Positions 45,764 through 54,835 are shown, numbered from the stretch's first letter. The stretch is DNA of 64,000 bases from Megamonas hypermegale (GCF_900187035.1 NZ_LT906446.1:1426001-1490000), one strand, 5' to 3'. The notes: generated by a model not told the origin, from the letters alone. Translations and numbers: made by a program.

Positions 45764-46738
45764 ATGATTAGAAAAGTTCCTATTCCTACAGCTGGCGTAA
45801 TGCTAGGTCTTGCTGCACTCGGTAATTTATTAGCTCCATATTCTTTAATTTTAAAATACGCTTGTGGTATTAGTGCAACATTTCTAGGATTATTATTATT
45901 CTCTAAGGTTATCTTACACCCTAATATGGTAAAAAATGATTTAAACGGTAATTCTATTTTTGCTAGTGTTTTTGCAACATTTTTTATGGCAATCATGCAA
46001 CTCTCTACTTACACATTTCCATTCATTCCATTTATCAGTGAATGTATTTGGTATGGTGCAATCATCGGTCATTTCATTTTAATGACATGGTTTACATACC
46101 GTTACATCATCAATTTTGACCTTCGTGAAGTCTTCCCAACATATTTTATCGCTTATGTTGGTATTATCGTAGCCTCTGTAACAGCTCCAACTTTTAATCA
46201 ACATCATTTAGGTGAATATATCTTCTGGTTCGGTTTTATAGCATATATGCTCTTATTCTTACTCGTTACAATTCGTTATTGCAGTAAACATACGATTGCT
46301 GAACCAGCTAAGCCATTATTTTGTATCTACACTGCACCAATGAGTTTATCTCTTACTGGATATTTAGCTTGTGCAGCCGATAAATCTTTAGTAATGATTA
46401 TCATCATGCAAATTTTAGCGCAACTCTTATTCATCGCTGTATTAACTCAAATGCCAAAACTTTTACGTTTAAAATTTTATCCAAGTTATGCAGCATTCAC
46501 ATTCCCATTCGTTATCACTGCAATTGCATTACGTCAAACAGTGATTTATTTAAATCAAATCAATATTGCTGTTCCTCAAATTTTAAACTATCTCGTAATA
46601 ATAGAAACAATTTTAGCAACAGCTATCGTTTTATATGTGTTCATTAGATATTTAAAATTCTTACATGAACAAATGATTGTAAATATGGGTCCTAGAGCAA
46701 AATCTGTATTTGGTGCTATTGCACATATAGTAAAATAA
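45764..46738 (+). CDS. TDT-family transporter (TehA/SLAC1-like)
   Basis: About 324 residues with ten predicted membrane helices. The N-terminus VPIPTAGVMLGLAALGNLLAP is typical of the tellurite-resistance/dicarboxylate transporter family. PTYFIAYVGIIVASVTAP and APMSLSLTGYLACA are conserved helices. Members transport C4-dicarboxylates or act as anion channels; the substrate here is unknown. I use the ATG at 45764 (AGAAGG upstream); the frame starts 25 codons earlier. Single gene with a terminator. Confidence 0.87.
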   Translation: MIRKVPIPTAGVMLGLAALGNLLAPYSLILKYACGISATFLGLLLFSKVILHPNMVKNDLNGNSIFASVFATFFMAIMQLSTYTFPFIPFISECIWYGAIIGHFILMTWFTYRYIINFDLREVFPTYFIAYVGIIVASVTAPTFNQHHLGEYIFWFGFIAYMLLFLLVTIRYCSKHTIAEPAKPLFCIYTAPMSLSLTGYLACAADKSLVMIIIMQILAQLLFIAVLTQMPKLLRLKFYPSYAAFTFPFVITAIALRQTVIYLNQINIAVPQILNYLVIIETILATAIVLYVFIRYLKFLHEQMIVNMGPRAKSVFGAIAHIVK

Positions 46739-46767
46739 TTTTTCCCCAATAAATAAAAACATTCCCT

Positions 46768-46791
46768 AGGTTTAGAGTTATCTCTAAACCT
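46768..46791 (+). terminator. Terminator of the TDT transporter gene
   Basis: AGGTTTAGAG/CTCTAAACCT hairpin with a long T-rich tail, 30 bases past the stop. Confidence 0.8.
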
Positions 46792-46910
46792 TTTTTCTTT
46801 TTCTAAAAAGATTTTGCTAAATAATTATAAAATGATATATAATAAGTTTATTATACATATGGGATTATAGGTTGCCCGATTAATCTAAATATAATATTGA
46901 AGGATTTGTT

Positions 46911-47855
46911 ATGGAGCGATTATTTTTTATTTTTATTGATGTTTTTTTACCTCTAATTGTTGGTTATTTTTTTCACAAATACAAACTCATGTCAATTAAT
47001 ACCTGCAATTTATTATTAAAAATAAACATTCGTTTTATCACATTAGTTGTCGGTCTCGGTAGCTTTTGGATAATTAAAATTGACAGCAATATTTTTCTCT
47101 TAGCCTTTGTAGGCATTTTTTTATGCGCTGTATTGCCAGGACTTTTAGCTTATCCATATGCTCATTCAAAAATAAAAAATCTGCGTGGCAATGGTGCATA
47201 TTTAATAAGCAGTATGTTATCTAACACCGGTATTTTAGGTGGTTTATGTGCTTTCATCGCTTTAGGTCAATTAGCTTATGCTTATGTACAAGTTATCGGC
47301 ATGGCACAAAATTTATTCACATTAATTTTTGGCTTTCCTCTTGCTGAATATTTTCATCAAAAAATCAAGGCAGGCCCTAGAACTGTTAAGTTTCATCCTC
47401 ATTGGCGTTCTATTTTAATCAGTTGGAACCAAATAGGCTTAATAAGCATGATTATCGGTGCAATTTTAAATATAAATGAAGTACCACTTCCATTTTTCTT
47501 TGACCCAATATTCAATGCATTTATACATATCGGCGCTTGGTGTGGTATCTTACCAGTCGGTTATCTTTTAAATTTTAAAGCAGCTCGCATATATAAATAC
47601 ATCGCCTCTTCTGTAATTCCAATTCGCTTTATAATAATTCCAATTTTATCTTATTTCATTGCTAATCAATTCACAAACGACCCTCTATTAATTTCTATCA
47701 TCACTTTAATTACTTCTTGCCCAATCGGCATAAATGCTATCGTTGTAACTCAATTATATAAATTAAATACCAGCATAGCTGAAGCGATGTTTTTAATCAC
47801 TACAGCCGTTTTCATATTTATTATTTATCCATTGTTTTTATTATTTATGGTATAA
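46911..47855 (+). CDS. AEC-family transporter (auxin efflux carrier/malate permease type)
   Basis: 314 residues with about ten hydrophobic helices in the Mem_trans arrangement. The break SMLSNTGILGGLCAF resembles the substrate-site crossing in the first half, and ITLITSCPIGINAIVVTQLY the one in the second. Family members move organic acids such as malate, or auxin-like compounds; the substrate cannot be told. GAAGGA precedes the ATG. It is monocistronic and convergent with aroF. Confidence 0.82.
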   Translation: MERLFFIFIDVFLPLIVGYFFHKYKLMSINTCNLLLKINIRFITLVVGLGSFWIIKIDSNIFLLAFVGIFLCAVLPGLLAYPYAHSKIKNLRGNGAYLISSMLSNTGILGGLCAFIALGQLAYAYVQVIGMAQNLFTLIFGFPLAEYFHQKIKAGPRTVKFHPHWRSILISWNQIGLISMIIGAILNINEVPLPFFFDPIFNAFIHIGAWCGILPVGYLLNFKAARIYKYIASSVIPIRFIIIPILSYFIANQFTNDPLLISIITLITSCPIGINAIVVTQLYKLNTSIAEAMFLITTAVFIFIIYPLFLLFMV

Positions 47856-47860
47856 AAAAA

Positions 47861-47897
47861 GCAGTTAAATCATACTAAATAGTTATGATTTAACTGC
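47861..47897. terminator. Bidirectional terminator between the AEC gene and aroF
   Basis: GCAGTTAAATCAT and ATGATTTAACTGC form a strong hairpin, with T7 (minus strand, after aroF) and TTTTGTTTTT (plus strand). Confidence 0.88.
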
Positions 47898-47914
47898 TTT
47901 TGTTTTTCTATCTA

Positions 47915-48952
47915 TTAATCTTTAGTGTAATCTGTGAATAAATTTTCTTTCTTCATTAAATCAGAAATTTTATATACACCTTTCATTACTTCAGCATAAT
48001 TTTCTGGAGTTAAAGACTGTGGACCATCAGATAAAGCTTTTGCTGGATTTGGATGAACTTCAATTATAAGACCATCTGCACCTGCTGCTACAGCTGCGAA
48101 ACTCATTGGTTTTACCATTCTCCATTTACCTGTGCCATGGCTTGGGTCTACGATAATTGGTAAATGACTTAAATGTTTAACAGCAGCTACAGCACTCATA
48201 TCGAGTGTATTTCTTGTATATGTTTCATAGGTACGAATACCACGTTCACATAAAATTACATTAGAATTACCTTCGTTCATGATATATTCAGCAGCATTGA
48301 GCCATTCATCAATAGTTGCGCAAAGACCACGTTTTAACATAACTGGTTTATTGCATCTACCTACTTCTCTAAGTAAGCGGAAATTCTGCATATTTCTTGC
48401 ACCAATTTGTAACAAGTCAGCGTATTCGGCTACTGTGTTTACAGCTTCAACTTCTGTTACTTCTGTTACAATTTTAAGACCTGTAATTTCTCTAGCTTCT
48501 GCTAAATATTCAAGACCTTTTTCTTCTAATCCCTGGAAAGAATATGGAGAAGTACGAGGTTTGTAAGCACCACCACGCAAAAATTGTGCGCCACCAGCTT
48601 TTACGATTTTAGCTGCTTCTAAAAGTTGTTCACGAGATTCAACAGCACATGGACCAGCCATTACAACGACATTGCCATCACCGATTTTTACACCATCAAC
48701 ATCAACAACAGTGTTTGCTGGATGGAATTCACGGCTAGCTAATTTATAAGATTTAGAAATTGCTACAGTCTGTTCAACACCGTCCATTGCTTCAACAGCA
48801 AGAGAACTCATTTTTCTTTTATCACCGATAACACCGACGATTTTTTGCTGAGCGCCTTCCATGATTTTAGCTGTTAAGCCAACGCTTTCAATTGCTTCTA
48901 CTACAGCCTGAATATTTTCATTTGTTGCATCTGTATTCATTATTACTACCAT
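47915..48952 (-). CDS. aroF: 3-deoxy-7-phosphoheptulonate (DAHP) synthase
   Basis: First enzyme of the shikimate pathway, joining phosphoenolpyruvate and erythrose 4-phosphate. 345 residues: N-terminal ferredoxin-like regulatory domain (about 1-75) and a type I-beta barrel. Motifs: [46 protein letters not shown] and [10 protein letters not shown]. The barrel type matches the Bacillus/Thermotoga AroF/AroA group. GGGG precedes the ATG. It follows pheA by 34 bases, so it is under the same T-box leader. Control of the entry step together with the Phe-specific step by phenylalanine tRNA charging is implied. Confidence 0.93.
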   Translation of the reverse strand: MVVIMNTDATNENIQAVVEAIESVGLTAKIMEGAQQKIVGVIGDKRKMSSLAVEAMDGVEQTVAISKSYKLASREFHPANTVVDVDGVKIGDGNVVVMAGPCAVESREQLLEAAKIVKAGGAQFLRGGAYKPRTSPYSFQGLEEKGLEYLAEAREITGLKIVTEVTEVEAVNTVAEYADLLQIGARNMQNFRLLREVGRCNKPVMLKRGLCATIDEWLNAAEYIMNEGNSNVILCERGIRTYETYTRNTLDMSAVAAVKHLSHLPIIVDPSHGTGKWRMVKPMSFAAVAAGADGLIIEVHPNPAKALSDGPQSLTPENYAEVMKGVYKISDLMKKENLFTDYTKD

Positions 48953-48986
48953 TATATATTTCCCCTTTTCTTGAGTTTATTTTATA

Positions 48987-49826
48987 TTAATTGGCATTTC
49001 CACGAAAAACGGGAAAGGCTCCAAGATTTTTCAACCAAAAACATTTTTTAGTTGCTGAACTTATTGCTTCTTCTAAAATTTGAGCTTCAACATCTATATC
49101 TATCTCAATAAAAAAGATATATTCACCTAAACCTGTACGTGCCGGACGCGATTCTATACGTGTCATATTGACTTTACGTTTAGCAAAATCTCCCAAAAGT
49201 TCATATAAACTGCCTGCTCTACCATCAATCTGACAAATGAGCATTATATTTTGCGGTGTAGACAAACGCTTTTCATTAACTTTTTTTGTAAGCAAAATAA
49301 ACCGAGTAAAATTATCTTCTACATCTTGAATATCGCTATCAACTAATTTTAAATTATATAAAGTACCAGCTGATTTCGTAGCAATCGCTGCATAACCATC
49401 ACCTAATTGACTAACTTTTTCTGCAGCTCTCGCTGTACTCGCCACAGCTTCTGTTTTTGCATTAGGATAATGCGTTTTCAAATATTCTCGACACTGTGCT
49501 AATGGTTGCGCATGTGAAATAATTGTATGAATAGGTACATCAGTATCTTTAGCTAATAATTGATTATGTACACTCCAAACTAATTCAGCTTCAATTTTCA
49601 AATCTACATCATGCGCTAAGGTATCAAGTGTAATTCTAATAGAGCCTTCTATCGAATTTTCCACCGGTACTAAACAATAATCCACATTTCCTTTTGCTAC
49701 TGCCCAAATTGCATCATAAATAGTATTGTATGCGATGAGTTCCATATCCGTTTTATAAATATTTTTCATGCAAATAGCAGCTTCTTCACTATTTGTACCA
49801 CGTGGTCCCAAAAAAGCTAATTTCAA
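48987..49826 (-). CDS. pheA: Prephenate dehydratase
   Basis: Converts prephenate to phenylpyruvate, the committed step to phenylalanine. 279 residues: PDT domain (about 1-180, LGPRGTNSEEAA at the N-terminus, VPVENSIEGSI and the catalytic threonine in NFTRFILL) and a C-terminal ACT domain (GSLYELLGDFAKRKVNMTRIESRP) that usually senses phenylalanine. There is no fused chorismate mutase; the separate aroH gene supplies that activity. The start is TTG after AAAGGAGGG. The gene sits under a T-box leader and is followed by aroF. Confidence 0.95.
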   Translation of the reverse strand: MKLAFLGPRGTNSEEAAICMKNIYKTDMELIAYNTIYDAIWAVAKGNVDYCLVPVENSIEGSIRITLDTLAHDVDLKIEAELVWSVHNQLLAKDTDVPIHTIISHAQPLAQCREYLKTHYPNAKTEAVASTARAAEKVSQLGDGYAAIATKSAGTLYNLKLVDSDIQDVEDNFTRFILLTKKVNEKRLSTPQNIMLICQIDGRAGSLYELLGDFAKRKVNMTRIESRPARTGLGEYIFFIEIDIDVEAQILEEAISSATKKCFWLKNLGAFPVFRGNAN

Positions 49827-49845
49827 TTAAAGCCCTCCTTTCAAA

Positions 49846-50133
49846 AAAATAAAATAAAAAAATAAAAGCCTCACCCAAATTAAGGGCGAGGCTGATTTCG
49901 CGTTACCACCTTATTTATCTATAAATAAATTATAGATATCTCCATCAAGTACGGGAATACTCCGATACTCTCCTATTTTAACGGTAAGGTCCCGGCACCG
50001 CCTACCTATAAATACCTTCAGCGGGCAACTCCAAGGTGAACTTCAACAAATACTCTCATATCAAGATTTCAGCAGCCTTGACTCTCTGTAATGATTTTAC
50101 CTGTCTACTTTTCCTTTTCATCGTTTTTGACGT
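49846..50133 (-). promoter_or_regulatory. T-box leader (phenylalanine) of the pheA-aroF operon
   Basis: On the minus strand the leader contains the conserved T-box AAGGTGGTAACGCG (49899-49913, reverse complement), an upstream stem with AGAGAGTC and GGAGTTG elements, and a terminator: GCCTCGCCC/GGGTGAGGC (49868-49892) followed by a long T-rich run. The codon in the specifier position reads TTC (50038-50040) within GAAGTTCACC, matching tRNA-Phe (GAA), which is also encoded in this window. Uncharged tRNA-Phe would pair with the specifier and the T-box to prevent termination. The specifier choice is by eye. Confidence 0.88.
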
Positions 50134-50139
50134 GAATAC

Positions 50140-50168
50140 ATAATACCATATTTAAAAATAAAATGCAA
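50140..50168 (-). promoter_or_regulatory. Promoter of the T-box leader and pheA-aroF
   Basis: On the minus strand TTGCAT (50163-50168), a 17-base spacer ending TGG, and TATTAT (50140-50145), an extended -10 arrangement. Transcription would start near 50133. Confidence 0.7.
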
Positions 50169-50193
50169 GTCTTAATTGTAACATTGTAATATT

Positions 50194-51021
50194 TTAATAC
50201 AATTTTTTTATAACTTCATCATCTATTTTAAATACATGTTCTTGCGATGGAAAAACATTATCTTGAGTTTCTTTTATATATTCTTTAATGCCTTTTTCCA
50301 TTTCTGCACCCACATGAGCGAATTGTTTAACAAATTTAGGTTTAAAATCACCATACATATCCAGCATATCTTGATAAACGAGAATTTGACCATCGCAATT
50401 TGGCCCTGCACCGATACCGATAGTAGGTATATTTATTGATTTTGTTATCAATTCGGCTAATTTTTCTGGTACACATTCCAAAACTACAGCAAAGGCTCCT
50501 GCTTTTTCTACCTGTTTTGCTTCTTCTAAAATTCGTTTTGCTGTTTCTTCACTCTTTCCTTGAACTTTAAAACCGCCAAACGCATTTACAGATTGCGGTG
50601 TAAGCCCTATATGTGCCATAACAGGAATAGAAGCATCAACAATTGCTTTAATCTGAGGGCAAACAGAAGCGCCACCTTCTAATTTTACGGCTTGAGCTCT
50701 ACCTTCCTTAATAAGTCTTCCTGCATTATAAACCGCATCATAAATAGATGTCTGATATGACATAAATGGCATATCTGCAACAATTAAAGCCTCTTTTGCA
50801 CCTCTTGCTACTGCTTTTGTATGGTGAATCATATCTTCCATCGTTACAGATAAAGTATCTTCATAACCTAGCATTACCATGCCCAATGAATCACCAATCA
50901 ATATGCCATTTATACCAGCTTTATCCATTATTTTTGCTGTAGAATAATCATATGCTGTAAGCATAGTTATTTTTTTATGTTCATCTTTTTGCTGTTGGAA
51001 AGTTTTTACTGTATTTTTCAT
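50194..51021 (-). CDS. panB: 3-methyl-2-oxobutanoate hydroxymethyltransferase
   Basis: First step of pantothenate synthesis: adds a hydroxymethyl group from methylene-tetrahydrofolate to ketoisovalerate, giving ketopantoate. 275 residues, usual length. Motifs: [58 protein letters not shown] and the glutamate strand in VLECVP, with [18 protein letters not shown]. The start overlaps the stop of the upstream DUF2520 gene by four bases (ATGA), indicating translational coupling. panC and panD are not in the window. Confidence 0.95.
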   Translation of the reverse strand: MKNTVKTFQQQKDEHKKITMLTAYDYSTAKIMDKAGINGILIGDSLGMVMLGYEDTLSVTMEDMIHHTKAVARGAKEALIVADMPFMSYQTSIYDAVYNAGRLIKEGRAQAVKLEGGASVCPQIKAIVDASIPVMAHIGLTPQSVNAFGGFKVQGKSEETAKRILEEAKQVEKAGAFAVVLECVPEKLAELITKSINIPTIGIGAGPNCDGQILVYQDMLDMYGDFKPKFVKQFAHVGAEMEKGIKEYIKETQDNVFPSQEHVFKIDDEVIKKLY

Positions 51022-51860
51022 TTTAAAACCTCTTTCAATTCATCATAATTTCTGTCTACGTGTTTTTTCTTGGCTAAATCAACTAATTCAAGCGATAATA
51101 ATTTATAAACATTTGCCCAAGTTTCATTATCTAAACTGTTTAAATGATTTTTTACAGTTTTTACATCATTTCGTTCAATAGGACCTGTCAAAGCATTTAT
51201 TAAACCATTATTTACAATATTGTCCGCATTTCCTTTAAACAGTGAAAAAATCGCTTTTTGAGCTACATTTTCATCAAAACCGCATTGTTTAAATACTTCA
51301 ACACTCATATTAATCAAAGCTATGACGAGATTGCTCGCCATTACAGCCCCCGCATGGTATAAAGCTTTTTGCTTCGTATCAATTATGACTACCTCATTGC
51401 CAAATGATTTAAACAAAGACTGTAATTGATATAAATATTTTTCACTGCCTTCAATGGTGAACACTGCTGATTTTAAACTTTGCCAAGAATTGTATTTATC
51501 ATTGACAGCACACAGCGGATGGATAGAATACGCAAACGCACCTTCATTTTCTGCACAAAAAAAAGCGGTCGATGCTATCGAACCGCTGCAATGACAAATT
51601 TTTTTATTTTTAATATCCAGATTTCTTATATTCTCCCAAACTTCGCCAATGATATCATCTGGCACGGTGAGAAATACAGTATCACTGTCCTCTAAGATAT
51701 TTTCTAAACTACTATAAGCTTTTGTACTTGTAAAATCTGCTGCTAATTTAGCTGATTTTGATGATTTACTGAAATAGCCTGTAACTGTAACATTATTACT
51801 AACTAAATATTTGCCCAGAGAAAAACCCACTTTCCCTGCGCCAATAAATCCTACTCTCAT
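51018..51860 (-). CDS. Rossmann-fold DUF2520 protein, candidate ketopantoate reductase
   Basis: 280 residues. The N-terminal NAD(P)-binding fold has [34 protein letters not shown] and HCSGSIAS follow. The C-terminal helical DUF2520 domain holds [17 protein letters not shown] and [10 protein letters not shown], similar to the arrangement in hydroxyacid and ketopantoate reductases. Its overlap with panB suggests it performs the next step, reduction of ketopantoate to pantoate, in place of PanE; a non-canonical reductase called PanG is known in some bacteria, and I think it is of this kind, but I have not verified that. AAGGGAAG precedes the ATG. Confidence 0.82.
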   Translation of the reverse strand: MRVGFIGAGKVGFSLGKYLVSNNVTVTGYFSKSSKSAKLAADFTSTKAYSSLENILEDSDTVFLTVPDDIIGEVWENIRNLDIKNKKICHCSGSIASTAFFCAENEGAFAYSIHPLCAVNDKYNSWQSLKSAVFTIEGSEKYLYQLQSLFKSFGNEVVIIDTKQKALYHAGAVMASNLVIALINMSVEVFKQCGFDENVAQKAIFSLFKGNADNIVNNGLINALTGPIERNDVKTVKNHLNSLDNETWANVYKLLSLELVDLAKKKHVDRNYDELKEVLK

Positions 51861-52062
51861 TTAATCACTTCCCTTCTAAAAAGGGACAGCTATATTTTAC
51901 AATCTGATTTTAAGGTCTTGTTCAAAATTTTTTGATACAATCCTTTGCTTAAAAATAAAAAAATTGTGGTACAGTTTCATTCGAATACTATCCACGCATT
52001 ACTATATCATCAATAATCTTATTTGTATAGATAATATTTTTAAAAATTTTTTCAAAAAACAT

Positions 52063-52091
52063 TTGACAAAACTATTTTAATCTGTTATTAT
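52063..52091 (+). promoter_or_regulatory. Promoter of the first tRNA-Arg/tRNA-Tyr pair
   Basis: TTGACA (52063-52068), a 17-base spacer and TATTAT (52086-52091), 33 bases before tRNA-Arg. The 263-base gap 51861-52123 otherwise has only AT-rich divergent leader sequence. Confidence 0.7.
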
Positions 52092-52123
52092 AATATACGT
52101 TGTTAAGGCAACAAAAAGTGAAT

Positions 52124-52201
52124 GGCCCTGTAGCTCAGCTGGATTAGAGTGTTTGACTACGAATCAAAAGGTCGCAGGTTCGAGTCCTGCCAGGGTCACC
52201 A
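52124..52201 (+). tRNA. tRNA-Arg (ACG), copy 1
   Basis: Cloverleaf closes: acceptor GGCCCTG/CAGGGTC with CCA encoded, anticodon loop CTACGAA in a TTTGA/TCAAA stem, and T-loop GTTCGAGTC. Anticodon ACG (read as ICG) serves CGN arginine codons. Identical to the copy at 54584. Confidence 0.97.
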
Positions 52202-52209
52202 TTTGAAAT

Positions 52210-52294
52210 GGGTAGGTGCCCGAGTGGTTAAAGGGAACGGACTGTAAATCCGTCGCCGTAGGCTACGATGGTTCGAATCCATCCCTGCCCACCA
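52210..52294 (+). tRNA. tRNA-Tyr (GTA), copy 1
   Basis: Class II tRNA with a long variable arm (GTCGCCGTAGGCTACGA region), acceptor GGGTAGG/CCTGCCC, anticodon loop CTGTAAA in an ACGGA/TCCGT stem, and CCA encoded. Eight bases after tRNA-Arg. Identical to the copy at 54670. Confidence 0.97.
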
Positions 52295-52305
52295 TTTTGA
52301 AACTT

Positions 52306-52332
52306 AAAGCTTCGATATAATATCGAAGCTTT
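52306..52332. terminator. Terminator after the first tRNA pair
   Basis: AAAGCTTCGATAT/ATATCGAAGCTTT hairpin with T7 on the plus strand. It also lies downstream of the convergent exported-protein gene. Confidence 0.85.
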
Positions 52333-52346
52333 TTTTGTATCTATTT

Positions 52347-53801
52347 TTATTGTAATGAACGAACAATCTCTTCATTTAAAAGAGCCTGTAAAGAATCTTC
52401 TTCAGATTTATCAACAGGTATTGTTACATCTTGCCATAACCAAATATCTTTTTTATAAACACTTGGTTTTCCAAATTTCTTCTCTAAATAATTTTTAACA
52501 TAAACAAAATCTTTTTGTTGCTCTTTCAAGTTTTTATTCGCACATAATAATATTTTATACAAATGATTATTACTAAACATCACTATAATGCTTGATGAAT
52601 TTTCTTTACCATTATCTAAATCAATACTATTAATACTAATGGTATCCCAGATTATTCCTCCTCTACTTAATTCATAAATTTTAAATAATTCTTCACTTGA
52701 TTGACCCCAATACATATATAATTTATCGTTCTTGACGTCTGTTAAAATATTTCTATGATTAGGTTTTAAAAGAGTACCTCCTAATTTCAATGTTTGTCCA
52801 TCTACAATTGCTCGATTTAATAAAGTCTTATCACTAACTACCTGCTCCACATCATTATATTTCATTTCTATTTTATAAAGTTGGTTATTCCATAAATATA
52901 ATCGTATTTTCTCAGTTATTTGTTGATAAGTATTTATAAAATCATTATAATCTCTATCTTTTTTTGTATATGGATTTTGAAAGTCCATTTCATAGACAAG
53001 AGCATTTTCATCACGATAATATTCAACATATTTAACAGCATAATCTAGAACAATATCATTTATACTTTCACCCCAATATAAACCAGGTATTAATTTTACA
53101 TAATTTATTTTATTTAATGAGGTTTCGATTTCTTTTTCTATTTCCTTATTTATTTTTTTTACTACTTCTTCATGTGCTTTTCGTTTAATATTTAAATCAC
53201 CTTGTATTTTTGCTTTTTTTAATAAACCATCATCTTGCAAAATTATTTCTGTTCCATCTTCTTTTTCTGCCATAATTTTATATAATTGGTTATTCCAAAA
53301 ATAAGCCAATATTTTATTAGATTTTAATACCGATCTTTTAAAATTTTTTTCTGGTAAAGTTAAATAATATACTGAAGCATTTTCACTTTCATCATGTTCT
53401 TTATATTTAAGTTCATACAATTTACTTACTTGTGCAAAACTCATACCCCAATATAAATTTTCTCCAATCTCTTTCATTTTTTTTATTGTTTTGTCTTGAA
53501 CAATCAACTCTGTGCCGTCAACAAAATCAACTTTTATTCTATATAATTTATTTTCCTTTAAATATATTAAAATTTTCCCATCTACAACTTTTTTACCATT
53601 TAAATAAGGCTCATTTAATTTTAACCAATACGTATTACTATCTTCATCATCTAAATGATTATTATAAATAAGCGGATATTTCTCTTTTATTTCAGAATAT
53701 GTTTCTCCCCAATTTAAATTTACTGAAATATTTTGCTCAGCAAATACTACAGAATAACCACAAATAATGCAAAGACAAAATAATATACAAATCTTTTTCA
53801 A
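52347..53801 (-). CDS. Exported protein with four repeats of an LYWGxS unit
   Basis: About 484 residues, family not recognised. Signal peptide (about 1-21, VVFA), then four related units of about 100-115 residues, each opening with a tryptophan-glycine turn (VNLNWGETYSEIKEKY, LYWGMSFAQVSKLYELKY, LYWGESINDIVLDY, MYWGQSSEELFKIYELS) and ending with an xLYKI strand (KLYRIKV, QLYKIMA, QLYKIEM, HLYKILL). The last unit is followed by EKKFGKPSVYKKDIWLWQD, also found in the neighbouring 204-residue protein. Start taken as TTG at 53801 after AGAAGGTG. It is probably periplasmic or surface; it shares the fold pattern of the small BamE/SmpA-like units at 30-34 kb. Confidence 0.78.
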   Translation of the reverse strand: MKKICILFCLCIICGYSVVFAEQNISVNLNWGETYSEIKEKYPLIYNNHLDDEDSNTYWLKLNEPYLNGKKVVDGKILIYLKENKLYRIKVDFVDGTELIVQDKTIKKMKEIGENLYWGMSFAQVSKLYELKYKEHDESENASVYYLTLPEKNFKRSVLKSNKILAYFWNNQLYKIMAEKEDGTEIILQDDGLLKKAKIQGDLNIKRKAHEEVVKKINKEIEKEIETSLNKINYVKLIPGLYWGESINDIVLDYAVKYVEYYRDENALVYEMDFQNPYTKKDRDYNDFINTYQQITEKIRLYLWNNQLYKIEMKYNDVEQVVSDKTLLNRAIVDGQTLKLGGTLLKPNHRNILTDVKNDKLYMYWGQSSEELFKIYELSRGGIIWDTISINSIDLDNGKENSSSIIVMFSNNHLYKILLCANKNLKEQQKDFVYVKNYLEKKFGKPSVYKKDIWLWQDVTIPVDKSEEDSLQALLNEEIVRSLQ

Positions 53802-53831
53802 ATTATCACCTTCTTTCAAACGCAATCAATT

Positions 53832-54446
53832 TTATTTATTATCATTTTTATTCCATTTTATATGCTTTTTAGCATGAAAAACGTTGTGATAAAATTTCTT
53901 TTCCAACTTTTGTTCTTCTTTCTCATTGACTTTTATTGATGTATCTTCCCAGCAGAGTATATTTTCACCATGAACTGTAGGAGTTCCAAATTTTTCTATC
54001 AAATAATTTTCTACTCTTTTACGATGCTTCTTGCCTTGATTTAATCCTCTTGGATAATACATCCATATTCGATACAATTTTTCTTTATTAAACCACAAAA
54101 CTAAATACGGTGAACCTTTTTTATAAATCTTATTTAATTGCAATGCATAATGAGCTATATCTGTTCCCCATACGCCCCATTTTAGCTCATAATCTGCACT
54201 TAATTCATCAAAAGACTGGCCCCAATAAATATTAAAATGACCATCTTTTATATCAGGATACACCTGTCTATATCCTTCATTTGAATATCCGTCATTATAT
54301 TTTCCTAATTGATAATTTTGCCTAATCTGCTCATAGTTATTACTCCAAATTACATCACCATATGCACTATTAGCAAATCCTTTTACTTCAACACCGCAAA
54401 ATATAATGCTAAGCATCAATAAAGAAATAATTTTCCATATTTTCAT
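53832..54446 (-). CDS. Exported protein related to the last repeat of its neighbour
   Basis: 204 residues: signal peptide (about 1-25), one incomplete unit (VIWSNNYEQIRQNYQLG), one full unit (IYWGQSFDELSADYELKW to EKLYRIWMYYP) and the same tail as the 484-residue protein (EKFGTPTVHGENILCWED). AAGAGG precedes the ATG. It lies 30 bases upstream of that gene on the same strand, so the two form an operon made by duplication. Function unknown. Confidence 0.75.
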   Translation of the reverse strand: MKIWKIISLLMLSIIFCGVEVKGFANSAYGDVIWSNNYEQIRQNYQLGKYNDGYSNEGYRQVYPDIKDGHFNIYWGQSFDELSADYELKWGVWGTDIAHYALQLNKIYKKGSPYLVLWFNKEKLYRIWMYYPRGLNQGKKHRKRVENYLIEKFGTPTVHGENILCWEDTSIKVNEKEEQKLEKKFYHNVFHAKKHIKWNKNDNK

Positions 54447-54523
54447 AATATCGCCTCTTTTTATCCTTTTTAACTATATTTTAACAAAAACCAAAAAAAT
54501 TTTATACTTTTTTAAAAAAACTA

Positions 54524-54552
54524 TTGCCAAAATAAAATATCTATGCTATTAT
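54524..54552 (+). promoter_or_regulatory. Promoter of the second tRNA-Arg/tRNA-Tyr pair
   Basis: TTGCCA (54524-54529), a 17-base spacer ending TGC, and TATTAT (54547-54552): an extended -10. The sequence differs from that upstream of the first pair, so the promoters are not part of the duplicated block. Confidence 0.65.
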
Positions 54553-54583
54553 ATAAAAGCTGTTTGTTCAGTGAACAGATAAC

Positions 54584-54661
54584 GGCCCTGTAGCTCAGCT
54601 GGATTAGAGTGTTTGACTACGAATCAAAAGGTCGCAGGTTCGAGTCCTGCCAGGGTCACCA
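54584..54661 (+). tRNA. tRNA-Arg (ACG), copy 2
   Basis: Same 78 bases as copy 1, including the encoded CCA and the ACG anticodon. Confidence 0.97.
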
Positions 54662-54669
54662 TTTAAAAT

Positions 54670-54754
54670 GGGTAGGTGCCCGAGTGGTTAAAGGGAACGG
54701 ACTGTAAATCCGTCGCCGTAGGCTACGATGGTTCGAATCCATCCCTGCCCACCA
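54670..54754 (+). tRNA. tRNA-Tyr (GTA), copy 2
   Basis: Same 85 bases as copy 1, with GTA anticodon and long variable arm. The eight-base spacer before it differs from copy 1 by one base (ATTTAAAA against ATTTGAAA). Confidence 0.97.
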
Positions 54755-54765
54755 TTTTGTAGATT

Positions 54766-54791
54766 AAACCTTTGATTTATTTCAAAGGTTT
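54766..54791 (+). terminator. Terminator after the second tRNA pair
   Basis: AAACCTTTGA/TCAAAGGTTT hairpin with a T-rich tail. The sequence is unrelated to the terminator of the first pair. Confidence 0.8.
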
Positions 54792-54835
54792 TTTTGTGTG
54801 CTGAACAAATTTTATATAGATTTTAAACATATACA

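Noticed and set aside
52124-54759. Integrative element inserted at the tRNA genes
   Set aside because: No integrase or mobility gene lies between the repeats, and the repeats include whole tRNA genes rather than the 3' end only; left as a duplication question.
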